From Poriferisodalis sp965116715 (lineage in GTDB: Bacteria > Actinomycetota > Acidimicrobiia > Acidimicrobiales > Poriferisodalaceae): a DNA stretch of 64,000 bases. The stretch covers positions 3,100,001 to 3,164,000 of the forward strand of contig OZ220724.1 of the NCBI GenBank assembly GCA_965116715.1, read 5' to 3'. The position numbers and the translations under genes are program-made. Below the pieces are notes generated by a model. The model worked only from the letters and a program-made list of their open reading frames with translations. It ran no database searches and was not told where the DNA came from. Shown piece by piece: positions 19,184-27,698 of the stretch. Numbering within the stretch: position 1 is the first letter of the stretch; every line of letters begins with the position of its first letter.

Positions 19184-19236
19184 TCTCGCGTCCCGGCAGC
19201 TCGTGCGAAACCGGCGCCCTGCTGCTGCTTGGTGAC

Positions 19237-20418
19237 TCAGTCGCCGTCGACGATGGCCTTGACGCTCTCGACGACATGCTGCATGTTGGCCCGCAGCACG
19301 GTGCGGCGGCGGTTCAGCACCCGTTGTTCCTTGGCGGGGTCGCGCAAGGCCATGGGCACCGTGCCGTTGTTCTCCTGGCCGATCAGCATCGAGAAGCGCA
19401 GGCGGCTGCCGCCGCCCTGCTCTGCGAGGTCGAACCGCCACACGGCACCAGGGTTCTCGGTGTCGGTGACGCGCCACTCGAACGCCGTGCGCTCTTCCCA
19501 GGCGGTCACGATGCAGTCGGTTTCCCAATCGAAGACGTCGGGGATGGAGTTGCGACCCTTGAAGGTCGAGCCGATGCCCGGGTCGCCCTCGGATGTCCAC
19601 TCGGCGCCCAGGAACTCTTCGGAGAATTGCGCTGGCATGTTGATGTCGCTGATGACCTCCCAGACCGCCCGGGGCCGGGCGTCGGTGTCGATCTCGGCCA
19701 CCACGCCCTGACCGTCGGCCACCCGGGCGGTGCCGTCGGCGCTGGGCCGCTGGCGGGTGAAGCCCCACTGGTCGAAGTAGGTGATCTCGCTCGCCGGACG
19801 GCGGGGCGCCGGCGAGAAGTCGGTTCCTTTGGTGTACGCCACCGGGAAGCACACGAGCGTGGTGAGGCCCGGCGGCATGCCCAGCAGATCGGCCACCTCG
19901 TCGGACTTGTTGTTGAGCATCGTGGCGTACGCGGTGCCGAGGCCGCGGGATCGCAACGCCAAATTGAAGCTCCATGCAGAGGGGATGGCGCTGTCGAACA
20001 GGCCCGGCCGTCCGCTGTTGTCGTGTATGCCCCAGATGGCGAGCATCACCAACGCCGGAGCGTTTGCATAGTTCTCCACGAGGTAGGCGCTGGAGCTGAC
20101 GATGTGCTCCTTGGGGTGGCCGGTGCCATCGAGGCGTCCCCGGGCGTTGATGAAGATGGTGCCCACCTCGGCGTAGAGCTGCCCGAGCCGGTCTTTGAGG
20201 TCTTGGTCGCGGATCACGATCCAGCGGCGGCTGGCATCGTTGCCGCCCGTCGGGGCCTGCTCTGCGAGGTCGATGCAGTCGAAGATCACTTCGTCGCTGA
20301 CCCAGCGGTCGAAGTCGAGCCGCTTGCGCACAGCCCTGGTCGTGGTGAGCAGGCGATCCACCTGGTCGAGGTCGAAACCGGCCTCGGAGATGCGTTCCCC
20401 GGAATCAGAATTCTGCAT
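19237..20418 (-). CDS. Nitroreductase-SRPBCC fusion protein
   Basis: A 393-residue two-domain protein. Residues ~20-220 are a nitroreductase-type FMN oxidoreductase (TTTRAVRKRLDFDRWV, AEQAPTGGNDASRRWIVIRD, LRSRGLGTAYATM). Residues ~235-390 are an SRPBCC (START/polyketide-cyclase type) ligand-binding domain with VADGQGVVAEIDTDARPRAVWEVISD and VWRFDLAEQGGGSRLRFSM. Such a fusion suggests reduction or detoxification of a bulky hydrophobic substrate held in the SRPBCC cavity. TAGGGT sits six bases before the ATG, with no ribosome site. Divergent from an acyl-CoA dehydrogenase gene. Confidence 0.88.
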   Translation of the reverse strand: MQNSDSGERISEAGFDLDQVDRLLTTTRAVRKRLDFDRWVSDEVIFDCIDLAEQAPTGGNDASRRWIVIRDQDLKDRLGQLYAEVGTIFINARGRLDGTGHPKEHIVSSSAYLVENYANAPALVMLAIWGIHDNSGRPGLFDSAIPSAWSFNLALRSRGLGTAYATMLNNKSDEVADLLGMPPGLTTLVCFPVAYTKGTDFSPAPRRPASEITYFDQWGFTRQRPSADGTARVADGQGVVAEIDTDARPRAVWEVISDINMPAQFSEEFLGAEWTSEGDPGIGSTFKGRNSIPDVFDWETDCIVTAWEERTAFEWRVTDTENPGAVWRFDLAEQGGGSRLRFSMLIGQENNGTVPMALRDPAKEQRVLNRRRTVLRANMQHVVESVKAIVDGD

Positions 20419-20424
20419 TTGGGT

Positions 20425-20430
20425 ACCCTA
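20425..20430 (-). promoter_or_regulatory. -10 box of a leaderless-type promoter
   Basis: TAGGGT (minus strand) ends 6 nt before the ATG at 20418. It overlaps the palindrome GGGTACCC (20421-20428), and a perfect CCGCTG-CA-CAGCGG inverted repeat (20436-20449) lies just upstream in the divergent gap, a possible operator. Confidence 0.5.
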
Positions 20431-20492
20431 AATCGCCGCTGCACAGCGGTGCCGAGCCCCGCAATCCCGTGGCCGAACCCGAGGAGGGCGCA

Positions 20493-21635
20493 GTGCAGTT
20501 GACCGACGAGCAGCAGCAGATCCGCGATGTGGCGAGAGCATTCGCGCAGCGCGAGATAGCGCCGTTCGCTGCAGAGTGGGACCGGGCAGGCGGGGCGCCT
20601 CGCGAGCTCTACGCCAAGATGGCCGATGTCGGGCTGATGGGCGTGATGGTCGACCCTCGCTGGGGCGGAGCCGGAGCCGACTTCGTGTCCTATGCGCTGG
20701 CCATCGAGGAGATCTCCGCTGCCGACGGCGGCATCAGCAACATGATGGCGGCGAACAACTCGCCGGTTGCTGTGGCGATCCAACAGTCGGGCACCGATCA
20801 GCAGCGACGCGACTATCTCACCAAGCTCACCAGCGGCGAGTGGCTGGGCTGCATCCACCTCACCGAGCCCCACACCGGTTCGGACGCAGCGGCCATCCGC
20901 ACGCGGGCCACCCGGGACGGCGACGAATACGTCCTGAACGGCCACAAGGCGTTCATCACCGCAGGCTCCAGTGCCGATGTAGCGATGATCGTGGCGGTGA
21001 CCGATCCGAGCGCCGGCAAACGGGGCATGACCACGTTCATCACGTCCACCGACAACCCCGGCTACCGCGTGATCGCCAAGGAGGACAAGCTCGGCCACCG
21101 CACCAACGACACCTGCCAGGTGGTCTTCGAGGACATGCGGGTGCCGTCGAGCGACGTCCTCGGCGAGATCGGGCGAGGTCTCGGCATTGCGCTGGGCAAC
21201 CTGTCGCTGGGCCGCATCGGCGTCGCGGCTCAAGCCACCGGCGGCGCACGTGCCGCACTGAAGGCCGCCCATGCCTATGCACAGGAGCGCGAGACGTTCG
21301 GGCGCCCGATCGTCGAACACCAGGCGATTTCGTTCACGCTGGCCGAGATGGCCACCCAGATCGAAGCTGCCCGCCAGCTCTACCTGCACGCTGCCCAGAT
21401 GCGCGATCAGGGGCTCGAGTGTGCCCGGGAGGCCTCGATGGCGAAGCTGTTCGCGTCGGAGATGGCCGAACGGGTGGCGTCACAGGCCATCCAGGTTCAC
21501 GGCGGGTACGGCTACCTGAACGACTATCCGGTCGAGAAGATCTACCGCGACGTGCGGGTGTACCAGATCTACGAGGGCACCTCGGAAGTGCAGAAGCTGC
21601 TGATCAGCCGCATGCTCGACGGCGTCGACGGCTAG
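20493..21635 (+). CDS. Acyl-CoA dehydrogenase
   Basis: FAD-dependent acyl-CoA dehydrogenase (380 aa) introducing an alpha-beta double bond in an acyl-CoA thioester. Family blocks include the N-terminal LTDEQQQIRDVARAFA, LGCIHLTEPHTGSDAAAIRT at the FAD site, and the C-terminal HGGYGYLNDYPVEKIYRDVR followed by IYEGTSEVQ, where the glutamate is the usual catalytic base. The GTG at 20493 is chosen because GAGGAGGG precedes it by four bases and it gives the usual N-terminus; an in-frame GTG at 20469 would add eight residues. Chain-length specificity cannot be read. Confidence 0.94.
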   Translation: MQLTDEQQQIRDVARAFAQREIAPFAAEWDRAGGAPRELYAKMADVGLMGVMVDPRWGGAGADFVSYALAIEEISAADGGISNMMAANNSPVAVAIQQSGTDQQRRDYLTKLTSGEWLGCIHLTEPHTGSDAAAIRTRATRDGDEYVLNGHKAFITAGSSADVAMIVAVTDPSAGKRGMTTFITSTDNPGYRVIAKEDKLGHRTNDTCQVVFEDMRVPSSDVLGEIGRGLGIALGNLSLGRIGVAAQATGGARAALKAAHAYAQERETFGRPIVEHQAISFTLAEMATQIEAARQLYLHAAQMRDQGLECAREASMAKLFASEMAERVASQAIQVHGGYGYLNDYPVEKIYRDVRVYQIYEGTSEVQKLLISRMLDGVDG

Positions 21636-21652
21636 CTGCAGAGCCTGGGACC

Positions 21653-21671
21653 AGCGGCCCGGGCGGCCGCT
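21653..21671. terminator. Bidirectional terminator between converging genes
   Basis: AGCGGCC and GGCCGCT form a 7-bp stem around CGGGC between the converging acyl-CoA dehydrogenase and deacetylase genes; it touches the deacetylase stop codon. Confidence 0.55.
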
Positions 21672-22548
21672 ACTCGATGCCGAGCTGGCGGCCGGCCCGC
21701 CAGGCGTCTGCCACGTCGCACATGCGGGCGTAGCTCACGCCGAGGTCGTTCATCTGTTCGATCCAGCGCTCCATCTCGTACAGGCGTCCTCCCCGGCCGA
21801 TCGCCTGCGGGTGGAAGGTGACCGTGCACACGCCGTGCCGCACCTCGCTGGTCATCCATTTCACATCCGACAGGAACGTGTCGAACATCGTGCCGGGGTT
21901 CTCGAGGCCGGTCAGGATGGTGTTCTTGAAGGTCACGAATTCCAGGTGGACGTAGTCGTCGAGGTGCCAGCTGAACGGCAGCTCGACAAGGTCGACCTGC
22001 TCGCCGAACTCCATGGGCCCGTCCAGCGGGAACTGATCGCCGGTGCGCAGCCAGTACGGCGCGTAGTCGTGACCCATGAGCGATGAGTCGTAGCTGAGGC
22101 CGTATTCCATCAGCAGGTCGATGGTCCAGGGGTTGATATCGCCCGACGGCGCCCGGTAGCCCTTCGGCGGCGCGCCAGTGAGCGACTCGATCTGCGCGAA
22201 GGTGCGCTCGAGGATGGCTCGCTCCTCGTCCTCGCTGAGCCGGGGGTTGTACTCGTGGGCGTAGCCGTGCAGTCCTACCTCGCAGCCGGCGTCGACGACC
22301 ATCTTGGCCGCATCGGGGTACGTGTCGATGGAGTGGCCCGGGATGAAGAAAGTGCTCGGGATGTTGTGGCGGGCGAGCAGTTTGAGGATCCGTGGCACGG
22401 CGACGGCGCCGAACTCGCCGCGTGAGATAGGTGTCGGCGTGGTCTGGCGGCGGGCTATCCACAACGATGGGCCGTCGAAGTCGAAGGTCAGGCAGACGTA
22501 ACCCGCCGGATTGTCAGGTATCGCACCGTTGCTGGCGCCGTTGTCCAT
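21670..22548 (-). CDS. Polysaccharide deacetylase family protein (NodB-like)
   Basis: A 292-residue carbohydrate esterase 4-type protein. The catalytic/metal residues are visible: the Asp pair in LTFDFDGPSLW near residue 22 and the zinc histidines in LHGYAHEYNP near residue 94; YRAPSGDINPWT is motif 3. The sequence resembles the cytosolic subgroup that includes peptidoglycan deacetylase-like and allantoinase-like (PuuE) proteins, and there is no signal peptide, so cell-wall action is not assured. A GGGGGAATC ribosome region precedes the ATG. Confidence 0.88.
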   Translation of the reverse strand: MDNGASNGAIPDNPAGYVCLTFDFDGPSLWIARRQTTPTPISRGEFGAVAVPRILKLLARHNIPSTFFIPGHSIDTYPDAAKMVVDAGCEVGLHGYAHEYNPRLSEDEERAILERTFAQIESLTGAPPKGYRAPSGDINPWTIDLLMEYGLSYDSSLMGHDYAPYWLRTGDQFPLDGPMEFGEQVDLVELPFSWHLDDYVHLEFVTFKNTILTGLENPGTMFDTFLSDVKWMTSEVRHGVCTVTFHPQAIGRGGRLYEMERWIEQMNDLGVSYARMCDVADAWRAGRQLGIE

Positions 22549-22657
22549 CGTGATTCCCCCTTCGTGGTGCCGCCGCAGCGGCCGCTCACGCCTGTCGTTC
22601 TAGCCCAACCAGCCTGACCGTGGCGCAGCGGGGGGCTGCCATAGGCTCGGCAGCCGT

Positions 22658-24271
22658 ATGCGAAGGCTGATCTGCGCGGCCGTGGCGGTGAGCGTGCTTG
22701 CCGCCGCTTGCTCCACCTCACCGGTGCAGGACGAGGGCTCCGCAGCGACTGAGCCTGCGGCGACCTCGTCCACCCTCGCAGCCGATCCGGCTGACGGCGC
22801 AGCGGCCTCCGAGGCTGTGGCCGACGACATGGGGCCGCCCGACACCACGCCCTCCGACGCGCCGCCGCCGACCACCACCGAGCCGTTTTTCCCGGGCACC
22901 GAGGACGGGCGGCCCTTCCTGGAACTGACGCTGCTGGAGAAGATCGACGAGTTCCTGGAGCTGCCGAACACCGCGTTCGCCGCCAATATCGCGGCCGAGA
23001 TGGGTCTGAGCGGCGAGCTGCGGTGGGTGCCGTGGATCTTGGACATCATGCGCTTCGGCGGGACACAGAATGTCAATGCGACATCGATGCGAGCGCTCGA
23101 GACCATCACGGGCGTGGAGAGCTCGGGAGATTTCAACACGGACTACGTCCGGTATGGCTCGTGGTATCGCACCAACGGCGTCGATCCAGGCGAGGGCTAC
23201 GAGCAGTACAAGCGGGTGCTGTATGCCTATGTCGCCTACGAGTACGACGAGATACTGGCTCAGGTCACCGACCGGGTGACGCTCGGGGCCATCCAATGGG
23301 GCGGTGTGCGTCGCGGCGGGATACCAGAGCTGAACAATCCCGAGCGCCTGACGCCCGCCCAAGCCGAGTTCATGACCGACGATGAACTCGTGCTGGGCTT
23401 CGTTATCGGCGGCGAGGCCGGCGCCTACCCAGTGCGATTCCTGGCCCGCCACGAGCTGGCCAATGACGTCATCGGTGGCGTACCGGTGGCGCTCGGCTAT
23501 TGCACGCTGTGCCTGACAGCGCTCATGTTCGACCGGCGGCTGCCGAACGGCGACGTGCTGACATTCCAGACATCAGGACTGCTGATGGACTCGAACAAGA
23601 TCATGATCGACAACGAGACTGAGAGCCTGTGGAACCACCTCTCGGGCACCGCGTTCGCCGGTCCGCTGGCTGGCACGAAGCTCGAGCAGTTCCCGGTGGC
23701 CACGGTGCGCTGGTCGGATTGGCTGGCCGATCACCCCGACACGTTCACGCTGGACACGCCCCCGCCGACGTTCTTCCCCGAGCTGCCCGAGCGGCCGCCG
23801 ATCGCGTACGACTACACGCCAGGCGCGGCGTACCGCTCGTACTACTCCAGCGAGGACCTGTGGTTCCCGACGTTCGAGACCCCTGACGTGTTCGAGCTCA
23901 AGGACGAGGTGGTGACGGTCGATCGTGGTGATCACGCGCTGGCACTGGGACTTGCCGCTCTGGAGCAGGAGGACCCGTTCGTGTATGTCCTCGGTGACGA
24001 GCCGCTCGTGATCGTGCCCAACCGGGGCGGCGCCCGCGTCTACAGCGCAGCCGGAGCGGCGGGGGTGCCGGTTGCAGCGTGGCGTCACGGTGCAATCGTC
24101 GAGGTGGCTCCGGGGGGCGTGCTACATGACGAGCTGCGCATCAACGGCGTGGACGGCCGCAACCGAATCGACGTCAGGCTGCCGCGTATCGTGTCGTCGC
24201 AGTCGTTCTGGTTCGCCTGGTACGGCCTGCATCCCGACACCGAGATCTGGCCGCCGCTCGACGCCGGCTAG
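22658..24271 (+). CDS. DUF3179 domain lipoprotein
   Basis: A 537-residue exported lipoprotein: signal MRRLICAAVAVSVLAAAC with lipid cysteine near residue 18, then a threonine/proline/alanine-rich linker to about residue 75. The remainder is a DUF3179 domain with the family hallmark YCTLCLTALMFDR (CxxC) and the following TSGLLMDSNKIMIDNETESLWNH and TVRWSDWLADHPDT. DUF3179 proteins are common in marine bacteria and archaea; their function is unknown. A TAGGCT box lies 10 nt upstream of the ATG. Confidence 0.9.
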   Translation: MRRLICAAVAVSVLAAACSTSPVQDEGSAATEPAATSSTLAADPADGAAASEAVADDMGPPDTTPSDAPPPTTTEPFFPGTEDGRPFLELTLLEKIDEFLELPNTAFAANIAAEMGLSGELRWVPWILDIMRFGGTQNVNATSMRALETITGVESSGDFNTDYVRYGSWYRTNGVDPGEGYEQYKRVLYAYVAYEYDEILAQVTDRVTLGAIQWGGVRRGGIPELNNPERLTPAQAEFMTDDELVLGFVIGGEAGAYPVRFLARHELANDVIGGVPVALGYCTLCLTALMFDRRLPNGDVLTFQTSGLLMDSNKIMIDNETESLWNHLSGTAFAGPLAGTKLEQFPVATVRWSDWLADHPDTFTLDTPPPTFFPELPERPPIAYDYTPGAAYRSYYSSEDLWFPTFETPDVFELKDEVVTVDRGDHALALGLAALEQEDPFVYVLGDEPLVIVPNRGGARVYSAAGAAGVPVAAWRHGAIVEVAPGGVLHDELRINGVDGRNRIDVRLPRIVSSQSFWFAWYGLHPDTEIWPPLDAG

Positions 24272-24290
24272 CGACGAGCCGAGGCTGCTC

Positions 24291-24311
24291 GGCAGGCCTG
24301 CGCAGCCTGCC
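24291..24311 (+). terminator. Hairpin terminator after the DUF3179 gene
   Basis: GGCAGGC and GCCTGCC pair around CTGCGCA, 20 nt after the stop. A second perfect palindrome, TGCCTGCAGGCA, follows at 24323-24334. Confidence 0.55.
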
Positions 24312-24380
24312 CGTGCGGTGTCTGCCTGCAGGCAAGCCATCGGCAGGCGGTCGGTATGCTGGCGCGTCGCATCTCAACCA

Positions 24381-24453
24381 GCCCCCATCGTCTAGCGGCC
24401 AAGGACACCACCCTCTCAAGGTGGCGGCACGGGTTCGAATCCCGTTGGGGGTG
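24381..24453 (+). tRNA. tRNA-Glu (anticodon CTC)
   Basis: Cloverleaf with acceptor GCCCCCA/TGGGGGT (one G-T pair), anticodon stem CCACC/GGTGG around CTCTCAA with anticodon CTC, and T arm CGGGTTCGAATCCCG. CCA is not encoded. The next gene's start codon lies within a few bases of its 3' end. Confidence 0.96.
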
Positions 24454-24456
24454 CTC

Positions 24457-26091
24457 GTGGCCGTCTTGAGCCCAGCGTCGGATTGGCACCGGCACCTGCC
24501 GGCCGGCTGGAGCGCCGGCGATGTCGACTTGGCGGCAGGGGGCACGCTGCCGGCGGTCTGGCTAGACCAATGGTCGTCCGATCCGCAGCGCGCGGTGGTC
24601 TGGGACGTCCAGGCGGGGTGGGTGACCGCTGCCCGACTGCTCGAACTTGCGCAGCAGGCAGCTCGGCGGCTGGCCGCCGCCGGAGTGGGAGCTGGCGATC
24701 GCGTGCTGATGAGCGGTCCGTCGTCGGCCCGACTCGTTGCTGCGCATACGGCGCTGCTCGGAATCGGAGCGGTGGTGGTGCCGCTGAACGGTGCCTATCG
24801 CGCCGACGAAGTTCGCAATGTTGTGCAGGACTGCCGTCCTGCGGCGGCGCTGATCGAAGGTGTCGGCAGCCCTGACGAGTGGGGGCAGTGGATCACCTCA
24901 GCGGACCCGGCGGTCTTGATCGACGATTTCGACGCCGCCGAGCTGGGCGACATCGGTGGTGACGGCGGCAGTGCCGCCGGCAGTCTCGATTTGGCGGAGC
25001 AGGCTCGTCGACGGCGGGGCGCTGAGCCGGCGCTGATCGGCTACACCTCCGGCACCACCGGACGCCCGAAGGGAGCAGTGCTGAGCCACGCGAACCTGCT
25101 GGCGTCGGTGCGGGCACTGGAGCTGGCGTGGCGATGGACCGCCGATGACGTGCTGGTGCTGGCGCTGCCGCTGTTCCACATGCACGGTCTCGGTGTGGGT
25201 TTGCACGGCACGCTCGCCGTGGGCGCCAAGGCCGTGCTGCAACCTGCCTTCGAGCCCGACGCTGTCTTCGATGCGATCGAGGAGCATCAGGCCACGATGT
25301 TCTTCGGAGTGCCGACCATGTACTCCCGGCTGGCGGCCTCGCCCCGGGCTCACGAGCTGTCGGCGCTGCGGCTGTGCGTGTCGGGATCGGCACCGATGCC
25401 CGCTGAGTTGCACGACGCCGTGCGCCGGGCCAGCGGACAGCACGTCGTCGAGCGCTACGGCATGACCGAGACGGTCATGCTGGTGTCGAATCCGTACGAC
25501 GAGCTGAGACGAGCCGGAACGGTGGGCTTCCCGCTGCCCGGAGTGGAAGTACGCCTCAGCGCGTTCGCCGCCGGCGACGGCGAGATCGTCCCCGCGGCCG
25601 ATGCCGACAGCGAGCGTGACCCGACGCCAAGCGATCACGCTGCGGAGATCCTGGTGCGGGGCCCCAACGTGTTCTCGGGTTACTGGGAACGGCCTGACGC
25701 CAACGCAGCGTCCTTCGACGGCGGCTGGTTCCGCACCGGCGATCTCGGCGAGTGGGACGACGGCTACCTGCGCATCGTGGGCCGGGCCAAGGAGCTCATC
25801 ATCTGCGGCGGTTTCAACGTGTACCCCCGCGAGGTCGAGGAAGTCATCGCGTCGCACTCCGATGTCGTCGAGTGTGCCGTCGGCGGCGAGCCTGACCCGG
25901 AGTGGGGCGAGGTGGTGGTCGCCTACGTCGTCGCAGAGCGAGACTTCGGCGACGACGAGCTGAGGGACTACGTGGGCGAGCGCCTCGCCTTCTACAAGCG
26001 GCCCCGTCGCACATACCGCATCGCGGCGCTGCCGCGCAACGCGCTCGGCAAGGTGCAACGCCATCAGCTTGCCGTCCGCACTGACCGCTGA
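24457..26091 (+). CDS. AMP-dependent acyl-CoA synthetase (malonyl-CoA synthetase-like)
   Basis: ANL-superfamily enzyme (544 aa) that adenylates a carboxylic acid and transfers it to CoA. The AMP-binding P-loop is GYTSGTTGRPKGAVLSH near residue 193; ERYGMTETVM is motif A5; GWFRTGDLGEWDDGYLRIVG and ELIICGGFNVYPREVEE are the hinge and C-terminal motifs; the catalytic lysine is in RNALGKVQRHQL. The overall sequence resembles MatB-type malonyl/methylmalonyl-CoA synthetases. The start is either GTG 24457 or GTG 24451; both abut the tRNA-Glu 3' end, so no separate promoter exists. Confidence 0.9.
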   Translation: MAVLSPASDWHRHLPAGWSAGDVDLAAGGTLPAVWLDQWSSDPQRAVVWDVQAGWVTAARLLELAQQAARRLAAAGVGAGDRVLMSGPSSARLVAAHTALLGIGAVVVPLNGAYRADEVRNVVQDCRPAAALIEGVGSPDEWGQWITSADPAVLIDDFDAAELGDIGGDGGSAAGSLDLAEQARRRRGAEPALIGYTSGTTGRPKGAVLSHANLLASVRALELAWRWTADDVLVLALPLFHMHGLGVGLHGTLAVGAKAVLQPAFEPDAVFDAIEEHQATMFFGVPTMYSRLAASPRAHELSALRLCVSGSAPMPAELHDAVRRASGQHVVERYGMTETVMLVSNPYDELRRAGTVGFPLPGVEVRLSAFAAGDGEIVPAADADSERDPTPSDHAAEILVRGPNVFSGYWERPDANAASFDGGWFRTGDLGEWDDGYLRIVGRAKELIICGGFNVYPREVEEVIASHSDVVECAVGGEPDPEWGEVVVAYVVAERDFGDDELRDYVGERLAFYKRPRRTYRIAALPRNALGKVQRHQLAVRTDR

Positions 26092-26141
26092 CTGCATCAG
26101 GTTCGTCTGCAGGCTGCGCATCTGACACCCTTGTATGCCAG

Positions 26142-27698
26142 ATGTTCGAGCTTCACGAAGTGCAGCGGGCAGTCCCGCTGCCGAACCGCTATGTGGCCCC
26201 GACCTCGCTCGGCGAGGCGGCTGAGCTGCTGTCGTCACACGGCACCTCGGCGCGGCTGGTGGCCGGCGGCACAGACCTGATACTTGAGCTGGCGAGGGGT
26301 GCCCGATCGGGCGTCGAACTGCTTGTCGACCTCTCGGCGCTGGACGGTCTCGACCTGATCTCGTACGAAGGCGGGCGGGTCACGCTCGGGCCGCTCGTGA
26401 CTCATGCCGATGTCATTGCTTCGGCGCCGATGCGCACGGCTGGCCTGCCGCTCGCCCAGGCCTGCTTGGAGGTGGGCTCGCCGCCATTGCGCAACCGGGC
26501 CACCGTGGTCGGCAACATCGTCACGGCGAGCCCAGCCAACGACACGATCTCGGCGCTCGTGGCCTTGGGTGCCGACGTGACGATGACGTCGGTACGGGGA
26601 GAGCGCACGGTGCCGGTTGCTGAGTTCTTTGCCGGCTTCCGCCAGACCGTGCTCGAACCCGACGAGATCGTCACCGCTGTGGCGTTCGATGCTCTCGACG
26701 GTGCGAACCGTCCCAATGACCGCCGCGGCGTCTTCGTGAAGCTTGGTCTGCGGCGGGCGCAGGCCATCTCGGTGGTGCATGCCGCCGTGGTCGTCGAGCT
26801 CGACGGCGGTCGGATTGCCGACCTCGTGGTCGCCCTCGGCAGCGTCGCGCCCGTCATCATCACCGTGCCTGAGGCGGCCGAGCTGGCCGCTGGTCGGGAG
26901 CTGGCCGACGCCAGCGCGGACATCGTTGCGGCGGCACGCCGGGCGGCAACTCCCATCGACGACATCCGCGGCAGCGCTGAGTACCGCTCGCACACGGTGG
27001 GAGTCGTGGTGGACCGGGCCATTGCGGCCCTCGCCAGCGGCACCGAGGCTGACCGCTGGCCGGTTGAGCCGCCGAGTCTGGCACCGGCGACCCGCCGCGA
27101 CCGTGCCGTCGCGGCGCCGGACGACGAAGGCGACGACCCCGGCACTGCGGCGGGCCGCGCCGGTGTGCGTGAGCGGGCACCGAGCGCGCTGGACGGCGCC
27201 GGGGACCTCGTAGCGGCGACGGTGAACGGGCAACAGCGAACCGCCACCGGAGCAGCGGGCAAGACGCTGATGGACTGGCTGCGCGACGACCTCGGCCTGA
27301 CGGGCACCAAGGAGGGCTGCGCGGAGGGAGAGTGCGGCGCCTGCACCGTGCACCTTGACGGCGCGGCGGTGTTTTCGTGCCTGGTGCCTGCAGGGCGCGC
27401 GAACGGGGCGAGCATCACCACCGTCGAAGGCGTGGCCTCGCCCGCTGGCGAGTTCCATCCGTTCCAGCAGGCCATGGTGGACACCGGCGGGGCGCAGTGC
27501 GGGTTCTGCACGCCGGGTTTCGTGATGAGCGCCGTGGCACTGCTCGACGAGGTCGCCGAACCCACTGCCGAGCAGATCACGATCGGCCTGTCGGGCAACC
27601 TCTGCCGCTGCACCGGCTACTGCTCGATCATCGAGGCGGTGCATACCGCCTCGGTTGATGCAGGGGCGGTGCAAGCCGCCTCGCGGAGCGCGCCGTGA
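26142..27698 (+). CDS. Molybdenum hydroxylase FAD subunit fused to 2Fe-2S subunit
   Basis: A 518-residue fusion of the medium and small subunits of a xanthine dehydrogenase/CO dehydrogenase-type hydroxylase. Residues 1-~290 are the FAD-binding part (LVAGGTDLILELARG and GSPPLRNRATVVGNIVTASP, the two flavin loops). A low-complexity linker follows. Residues ~356-518 are the ferredoxin-type part: GCAEGECGACTVHLDG with cysteines of the plant-type 2Fe-2S centre, then QCGFCTPGFVM and CRCTGYCSI for the second centre. The FAD-then-FeS order differs from XdhA. It overlaps the molybdopterin subunit gene by four bases (GTGA). Confidence 0.92.
   Translation: MFELHEVQRAVPLPNRYVAPTSLGEAAELLSSHGTSARLVAGGTDLILELARGARSGVELLVDLSALDGLDLISYEGGRVTLGPLVTHADVIASAPMRTAGLPLAQACLEVGSPPLRNRATVVGNIVTASPANDTISALVALGADVTMTSVRGERTVPVAEFFAGFRQTVLEPDEIVTAVAFDALDGANRPNDRRGVFVKLGLRRAQAISVVHAAVVVELDGGRIADLVVALGSVAPVIITVPEAAELAAGRELADASADIVAAARRAATPIDDIRGSAEYRSHTVGVVVDRAIAALASGTEADRWPVEPPSLAPATRRDRAVAAPDDEGDDPGTAAGRAGVRERAPSALDGAGDLVAATVNGQQRTATGAAGKTLMDWLRDDLGLTGTKEGCAEGECGACTVHLDGAAVFSCLVPAGRANGASITTVEGVASPAGEFHPFQQAMVDTGGAQCGFCTPGFVMSAVALLDEVAEPTAEQITIGLSGNLCRCTGYCSIIEAVHTASVDAGAVQAASRSAP

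Noticed and set aside
17231..19975. 914-codon minus-strand open frame opposite receptor 2
   Set aside because: It mirrors the acidic receptor gene and crosses two terminators; composition is not protein-like. The receptor gene on the plus strand has a signal peptide and a fold.
19276..20502. 408-codon plus-strand open frame opposite the nitroreductase fusion
   Set aside because: Shadow of a gene with two recognisable domains; it also has no ribosome site or family features.
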